The notes under the pieces: model-generated
What the model was told of the DNA's origin: nothing
The model's database searches: none
Seen by the model: only the letters and a program-made list of their open reading frames with translations
Source: Alphaproteobacteria bacterium
Lineage (GTDB): Bacteria; Pseudomonadota; Alphaproteobacteria; JAEULC01
Direction: 5' to 3'
Length of the DNA stretch: 16,232 nt
Assembly: GCA_020851015.1 (NCBI GenBank)
Contig: JADZDN010000325.1
Span: 1-16,232, forward strand
Shown here: positions 7,579 to 16,232 of the stretch, in pieces
Numbering within the stretch: the stretch's first letter is position 1
How the letters are laid out: each line of letters begins with the position of its first letter
Program-made: the position numbers and the translations under genes

Positions 7579-9585
7579 ATGTCCGGCGTGGCGCGACTGA
7601 CGGTCGCGAAGCGCTTCCCCTTCGCCGAGGGCCGCAGCTTCGGCGAGACGGGCGCCTACGAGTATCTGAACGGCCGGGTCGATTTCGCGGTCAACCCGGC
7701 CGCGCCCGACCTCCAGGCCGTGACCGATATCCGCCTCGCCCCCGTAGACGGCGCTGGGAAGGTGCGGTTCGCGGCCGATTTCGCCCTGCTGAAGCCAGTC
7801 GACCTGAAACGGGGCAACCGCCGGCTGTTCTTCGACTACGGCAATCGCGGCAACAAGCGGTGCCTGCAGTTCTTCAATGACGCGGTGGGATCGAACGAGC
7901 CGCGTTTGCCGGAGCACGCTGGCAACGGCTTCCTGATGCGCCGGGGCTACGCGATCGGCTGGCTGGGCTGGCAAGGTGACCTGCAGCCGGGCGAAGGGCG
8001 GATGCTGCTGGACCTGCCCGTGGCGACCGAAGCCGGCGAGCCGATCGCCGGCACGGTGCGCGTGGAATACGTCGCGACCGAACCGGGTGTGCATTGCCTG
8101 CCGCTGAGCGGCCAGGCCGCCGCCAAGAGCTATCCCGCGGTGTCCTTGGACACGCGCGGAGCGACGTTGACGCGCCGGCGTTACGCCGACAGCGATCGCA
8201 TGGCGATCGCGCCCGAGGCCTGGCAGTTCGCGCGGCTGGAATTCGGCAGCACGGTGGACGGCGGCGGGCGCGAGCGGGCGGTGATCCCGTGCGACACGCA
8301 TATCCATGTCGCGGCCGGGTTCGAGCCGGGCTGGATCTACGAGCTGGTGTACACCGCGCGCGACCCGATCGTGCTGGGGCTGGGCCATGTCGCGGTGCGC
8401 GACTTCGTCAGCTTCCTGAAGCGCGGCGGCGAGGGCAATCCGCTGCAAGGAGCCGCCGACAAAGCCTATGCCTGGGGCCGCTCACAGACCGGGCGCTGCA
8501 TCCGCGATTCGATCTACCTGGGCTTCAATGCCGATGGGGAGAACCGGCGCGTGTTCGACGGGGTGATCCCGCATGTCGCGGGCGGCGGGCGCATGTGGAT
8601 GAACCAGCGCTTCGCCCAGATCATGCCCCTGCCCGGCCAGGAATACGAGAACCACTTCACGCCGGTCGACCGCTTCCCCTTCGCCTATGCCCGCAGCACG
8701 GACCACCTGACCGGCCGGACCGACGCGATCCTGAAGCGCCCGGATACCGACCCGCTGGTGATCCAGACCGACACGGCCTCGGAGTACTGGCTGCGCCGCG
8801 GGTCGCTGGCGATCACCGACACCGCGGGCAACGACCTGGAGCCGCCCGCGACGGTACGGCACTACCTGTGGTCCAGCTCGCAGCACTATGCCGATCCGCT
8901 GATGAAGCAGCCGGCGAAGGGCATTTGCGTCTATCCGGCGAACGTTGTCGTGACCTCGATGCTGTTCCGCGCGGTGCTCGACATGCTCGACCGCTGGGCC
9001 AGCAGCGGCGCGGCCCCGCCCGCCAGCCGCATCCCGCGCCGCAAGGACGGCACGCTGGCGACGGCCGAGGAATGGCGCCGCCAATATCCCACCATCCCCG
9101 GCGCGGCGATCCCGAAGGGGCCGAGCAAGCTTGACCTGCTCGACTTCGGGCCGGACATCGACCGCGGGTACATCACCAAGGAGCCGCCGGCCGTCGTCGC
9201 GGGCAAGCGCTATGCCGTCCAGGTGCCCGCCGTGGACGAGGACGGCAACGATGTCGCCGGCGTGCGCGCGCCGATGGTGCAGGCGCCGCTTGCGACCTAC
9301 AACGGCTGGAACATGCGCGCCCACGGCTTCGGCTACGGCGCGATGGGTCCGATCGTCGGCAGCACCATCGCCTTCCCCGACACGCCGCAGGAGCGCGCGG
9401 CGACCGGCGATCCGCGCCGCTCGATCCTCGAGCGCTACGGCGACAAGGCGGGCTACGTGCGCGCGATCACCGAGGCTGCCCGGCGCCTCGTGGCCGAGGG
9501 CTTCCTGCTGGAGGAAGACGTCGAGCGCGCCGCCCAGCGGGCCGCCGACTGGGGCCGGCCACGCCACGATGTCCGGCTGGACTGA
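7579..9585 (+). CDS. Large alpha/beta hydrolase domain protein (Abhydrolase_10 type)
   Basis: A putative serine hydrolase of 668 residues. The N-terminal 90 residues follow the pattern of the Abhydrolase_10 family: PFAEGRSFGETGAYEYLNG, then DLQAVTDIRLAP, a DFALLKP element and FFDYGNRGNKR. The nucleophile elbow is W-G300-R301-S302-Q303-T304-G305, with S302 the expected catalytic serine. Conserved aromatic/glycine segments occur near 335-345 (GVIPHVAGGGRMWMN) and at the C-terminal end (GYGAMGPIVGSTIAFPDTP). No signal peptide or membrane segment is apparent, so it should be cytoplasmic. The natural reaction of this family is poorly known; ester, amide or lactone hydrolysis would each fit a breakdown operon. 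It starts 16 bases after the lyase stop with only a weak ribosome binding site and ends 13 bases before the regulator, so it is probably translationally coupled. Confidence 0.85.
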   Translation: MSGVARLTVAKRFPFAEGRSFGETGAYEYLNGRVDFAVNPAAPDLQAVTDIRLAPVDGAGKVRFAADFALLKPVDLKRGNRRLFFDYGNRGNKRCLQFFNDAVGSNEPRLPEHAGNGFLMRRGYAIGWLGWQGDLQPGEGRMLLDLPVATEAGEPIAGTVRVEYVATEPGVHCLPLSGQAAAKSYPAVSLDTRGATLTRRRYADSDRMAIAPEAWQFARLEFGSTVDGGGRERAVIPCDTHIHVAAGFEPGWIYELVYTARDPIVLGLGHVAVRDFVSFLKRGGEGNPLQGAADKAYAWGRSQTGRCIRDSIYLGFNADGENRRVFDGVIPHVAGGGRMWMNQRFAQIMPLPGQEYENHFTPVDRFPFAYARSTDHLTGRTDAILKRPDTDPLVIQTDTASEYWLRRGSLAITDTAGNDLEPPATVRHYLWSSSQHYADPLMKQPAKGICVYPANVVVTSMLFRAVLDMLDRWASSGAAPPASRIPRRKDGTLATAEEWRRQYPTIPGAAIPKGPSKLDLLDFGPDIDRGYITKEPPAVVAGKRYAVQVPAVDEDGNDVAGVRAPMVQAPLATYNGWNMRAHGFGYGAMGPIVGSTIAFPDTPQERAATGDPRRSILERYGDKAGYVRAITEAARRLVAEGFLLEEDVERAAQRAADWGRPRHDVRLD

Positions 9586-9598
9586 ACGGATCCGCGCC

Positions 9599-10270
9599 AT
9601 GACCACTTCGATCCCGCGCACGCCGTTGGCACATCGAACGGTGGCCGCATCGGCGGCGGATGCGATCCGCCGCAGGATTTTTGGCGGCGAACTCAAGGAC
9701 GGCGAGCCGCTGCGCCAGGACATGCTGGCCGCGGAGTTCGGCATCAGCCGTACGCCGGTGCGCGAGGCGCTGGTGCAGCTCGAAGCCGAGGGCCTGGTCA
9801 GAATCGAACCGCACAGGGGCGCCGTCGTCGCCGGCGCCGCGCTCGCCAGCATCGAGGAGATCTTCGAGCTGCGCGAACTGCTGGAGCCGATGCTCCTCCT
9901 GCGCTCCGCGCCGCGGTTGACCGAGGCGGATTTCCGCGCCCTCGATGCGGTGCTGAGGGAATACTCGGCCGAACTGCGCGGGCAGAACGTGCAGCGCTGG
10001 GGCGAACTCAACACGCGCCTGCACGGCATGCTCTATGCCCGCGCCGGCCGGCCGCAGACCGAGGCCATCGTCGCCAAGCTGCTGGCCGCGTCGGACCGCT
10101 ACACCCGCATGCAATTGCTGCTCACCGAGGGGCTGGAACGCGCGGAGCGGGAACATGCGGAGATCGTGCGCCTTTGCCGCGGGGGTGCCTATGCGGATGC
10201 CGCGTCGGTCCTGGCCCGGCACATTCGTGCCGTGAAGGAAGCGCTGATTGCCCTCGCGACGCAGCGATAG
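9599..10270 (+). CDS. GntR-family transcriptional regulator, FCD subgroup
   Basis: A DNA-binding regulator of 223 residues that probably represses its own operon and perhaps the divergent importer. The N-terminal winged helix-turn-helix spans about 12-80, with LRQDMLAAEFGISRTPVREA as the recognition unit and LEAEGLVRIEPHRGAVV as the wing. The all-helical FCD ligand domain covers about 85-215. Its metal-site histidines appear as H142 (NTRLH), H186 (EREH) and H208 (LARH), with N138 where many relatives have Asp. The ATG at 9599 was chosen because it gives the standard short tail before the helix-turn-helix. An in-frame ATG at 9569, overlapping the hydrolase end, would add 10 residues and cannot be excluded. 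Neither start has a strong ribosome binding site. It is the last gene of the plus-strand operon. Confidence 0.92.
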   Translation: MTTSIPRTPLAHRTVAASAADAIRRRIFGGELKDGEPLRQDMLAAEFGISRTPVREALVQLEAEGLVRIEPHRGAVVAGAALASIEEIFELRELLEPMLLLRSAPRLTEADFRALDAVLREYSAELRGQNVQRWGELNTRLHGMLYARAGRPQTEAIVAKLLAASDRYTRMQLLLTEGLERAEREHAEIVRLCRGGAYADAASVLARHIRAVKEALIALATQR

Positions 10271-10287
10271 GCGCCGCGCACCGAAAC
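10271..10287. other. Short convergent gap between the gntR gene and the signalling operon
   Basis: Only 17 bases separate the two converging stop codons, and no hairpin with a T-tract is visible. The two transcripts probably read into each other or end by another mechanism. Confidence 0.6.
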
Positions 10288-12162
10288 CTACGCGCGCGCC
10301 CCGGCGACGCTCATCGAGACCGATGGCTGGGGACGGTCCTTCTGGAACAGGCGGCGCAGCGCCCGCAGATCCACCGGCTTCTCCAGCAACGGCACATGGC
10401 TGAAGCGCGGGTTGATGGCGCCCGCGTTGTACCCCGTGACGAACACGAAGGGGACGCCGCGGGCCTGCAAGATCTCCGCTACGTCGAAGCTCGACTGCTT
10501 GCCAAGGTTGAGATCGAGTATGGCGACGTCGATAGCGGCATCGCGCGCGGCCGCGATCGCCTGCGGCAGGGTGCTGAGCGGACCCACGACGTCGAATCCC
10601 AGATCGGCCAGTTCCTCCTTCATCATGATCGCGATCAAGGCCTCGTCCTCCACGACCAGAACCCGCGAACCCGTCAACGTGACGGCGGCCTGGCTTTCGG
10701 AACGCGGCTGTGCGGGTTGCTCCAGCGCGGGCTTCGACGCGCCGATGCTCGCCAGCGGGATCGTCAGCGTGCAGCGCAGTCCGACGCTCGGCCACTCGAA
10801 CCCGGCCTTGCCGCCAAGCTGGTCCTCGATGCTGGCTACGATGAGCTTGGTGCCGAACCCTCGCCGCGTCGGCACGGTGACCGCGGGCCCGCCCCCTTCC
10901 GTCCACAGAATCGTCAGCATCTCCGGCTCCAGTTTCCACCGCATCTCCACGGTGCCGGCGGACGAGGACAGCGCGCCGTGCTTGACCGAGTTCGTCACCA
11001 GTTCGTGCATCGCCAGCGCCAGGGATTGCGCGCTGCCCGGCGACAGCAGCACCGGCGGACCGTCCGCGGCGATGCGCGGGTTCTGGCGCACCAGGAAGGG
11101 CGCGAATTCCTGCCGTACGATCCGCCCCAGGTCGACGGCCTGCCACCGGCTCTCGGACAGCAGGCTGTGCGCCCGCCAGAGCGCGCGTATCCGCCCTTCG
11201 GCGGCGGCAAGGAACTCGGCGATCGACTCCGCCTGCGTCAAGCGCAGCACCGACTGTACCACCGCCAGCAGGTTCTTCGCCCGGTGGTCAAGCTCATGGA
11301 CCAGCGTCAGCTGGCGCTCCTCGGCCAGCTTGCGCGCCGTGATATCGAAGGTTACGCCCGCAAAGCGGTGGGCCTCCGCCTCGCCCCGGATGCGGCCCTT
11401 GACGAGCAGCCATCGCGTCCCGCCACCCGCCGGCACCAGGCGTATTTCGGCCGTGCGAGTCTCGGACTCGCCGGCCGGATCCAGCAGCGCGCGCACGGCC
11501 TGGCGATCATCCGCATGGATGCCGGTCAGGAAATGCTCGAGGTCGAGCGTTCCATCCCCGTCGGCAAGACCGATCTCGTCAGCCAGGCTGGGCGAGCACG
11601 AGACCAGCCGGGTGGCCCAATCATAGTCCCACCAACCCATCTGCGCCGCCTCGAACGCCAGGCGGATGCGCTCCTCGCTCCGCTTCACCGCGGCCGTCGA
11701 TTTCTCGAGCTCGCTGGTCCGCTCGGCCACGCGAAGCTCCAGGTGATGGTTCAGCTGCTCGAGCTGCCGCGTCTTGCGGTGCAGCTCCGCGAAAACCTTG
11801 ACTTTCGCGCGCAGCACCTCGGGCACAACCGGCACGGAAACGTAGTCGACGGCGCCGCATTCATATCCACGCAGAAAATCGAGGTCGGTCATCAGCACGG
11901 CGGAAATGAAAATGATCGCCGTCGACTGGAACCGCGGGTGCTCGCGGACCATCTTCGCCAATTGGAAGCCGTCCAGGTCCGGCATGCAGACGTCGACAAG
12001 CAGAACGGCAACGTCGGTCTTGATGAGATGCTGGAAGGCCTCCTGCGCCGAATTGGCCCGAATCAGGTTCTCGCCCAGTTCCCGCAGGATCACTTCGTAG
12101 CTGAGCAGCTTCGCCGGCTGGTCGTCGACCAGCAGGATGTTGACCTTGTCGGAATCGATCAT
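10288..12162 (-). CDS. Receiver-PAS-HWE histidine kinase-receiver hybrid sensor protein
   Basis: A cytoplasmic signalling protein of 624 residues without membrane segments. Receiver 1 (about 6-125) has acidic residues D13/D14, phospho-acceptor D57 (LLVDVCMPDLDG) and S87, but V110 replaces the usual Lys (YVSVPVV). A coiled coil (about 128-165) leads to a PAS-like sensor domain (about 165-280, ending FAGVTFDITARK). The kinase core is HWE type: H-box HELDHRAKN with H293, N-box His H386 and N391 (HELVTNSVKHGAL), and the W420-T-E422 motif (ILWTEGGGP) that defines the family. Receiver 2 (about 499-608) has D550 (AILDLNLG), T576 and K595 in LLEKP. The ATG at 12162 has GGAG 6 bases upstream. It lies 13 bases after the large hybrid kinase gene, so the two are cotranscribed. 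It has no DNA-binding output domain. Confidence 0.93.
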   Translation of the reverse strand: MIDSDKVNILLVDDQPAKLLSYEVILRELGENLIRANSAQEAFQHLIKTDVAVLLVDVCMPDLDGFQLAKMVREHPRFQSTAIIFISAVLMTDLDFLRGYECGAVDYVSVPVVPEVLRAKVKVFAELHRKTRQLEQLNHHLELRVAERTSELEKSTAAVKRSEERIRLAFEAAQMGWWDYDWATRLVSCSPSLADEIGLADGDGTLDLEHFLTGIHADDRQAVRALLDPAGESETRTAEIRLVPAGGGTRWLLVKGRIRGEAEAHRFAGVTFDITARKLAEERQLTLVHELDHRAKNLLAVVQSVLRLTQAESIAEFLAAAEGRIRALWRAHSLLSESRWQAVDLGRIVRQEFAPFLVRQNPRIAADGPPVLLSPGSAQSLALAMHELVTNSVKHGALSSSAGTVEMRWKLEPEMLTILWTEGGGPAVTVPTRRGFGTKLIVASIEDQLGGKAGFEWPSVGLRCTLTIPLASIGASKPALEQPAQPRSESQAAVTLTGSRVLVVEDEALIAIMMKEELADLGFDVVGPLSTLPQAIAAARDAAIDVAILDLNLGKQSSFDVAEILQARGVPFVFVTGYNAGAINPRFSHVPLLEKPVDLRALRRLFQKDRPQPSVSMSVAGARA

Positions 12163-12175
12163 CGACCGCTCCGGC

Positions 12176-16232
<4,057 letters not shown>

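Noticed and set aside
10271..10287. A bidirectional terminator between the convergent operons
   Set aside because: The gap is only 17 bases, with no dyad and no T-run.
8482..11146. Long minus-strand frames opposite the hydrolase and gntR genes
   Set aside because: They have shadow composition and overlap genes with intact motifs and proper starts.

Overview
The window is GC-rich, densely packed bacterial chromosomal DNA. It most likely comes from an alphaproteobacterium: it combines an HWE-family histidine kinase, a poly-HAMP hybrid kinase, a Tat-exported peptide-type binding protein and an FCD-type GntR regulator in a catabolic cluster. The taxonomic assignment is inference. I saw no insertion sequence, tRNA, rRNA, CRISPR array or phage gene.

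Region A (1-4940, minus strand) is a five-gene peptide/opine/nickel-class (Dpp/Opp-type) ABC importer operon. It is transcribed leftwards in the order ATPase D, ATPase F, permease B, permease C, substrate-binding protein. The binding protein runs off the left edge. Genes overlap or lie 14-68 bases apart. A strong hairpin sits between the last permease and the binding protein gene. A good sigma-70-like promoter just upstream of the first ATPase supports an ATG start at 4940 rather than a longer TTG-started reading.

Region B (5017-5221) is a divergent control region with several inverted repeats. Region C (5222-10270, plus strand) is a catabolic group: an FAD-dependent DAO-type amine/amino-acid oxidoreductase, a dihydrodipicolinate-synthase-superfamily Schiff-base lyase/dehydratase, a large alpha/beta hydrolase of the Abhydrolase_10 type, and a GntR/FCD regulator. 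The last three form a tight operon behind a near-consensus promoter (TTGACC-17-TATAAA) that overlaps a tandem ATTGTAT repeat, a plausible operator for the regulator. With the divergent importer, the simplest reading is an uptake-and-breakdown locus for a nitrogenous compound (amino acid, amine, opine or small peptide derivative). The substrate cannot be read from sequence.

Region D (10288-16232, minus strand, convergent with region C) is a two-gene signalling operon. Upstream is a very large hybrid kinase, truncated at its N-terminus by the window edge. It has at least five 92-residue HAMP repeat units, then GAF, a long coiled coil, HisKA, HATPase_c and three receiver domains, and resembles the poly-HAMP (Nik1-like, group III) kinases. 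Thirteen bases downstream is a receiver-PAS-HWE kinase-receiver protein. The pair probably forms a multi-step phosphorelay with no DNA-binding output in the window.
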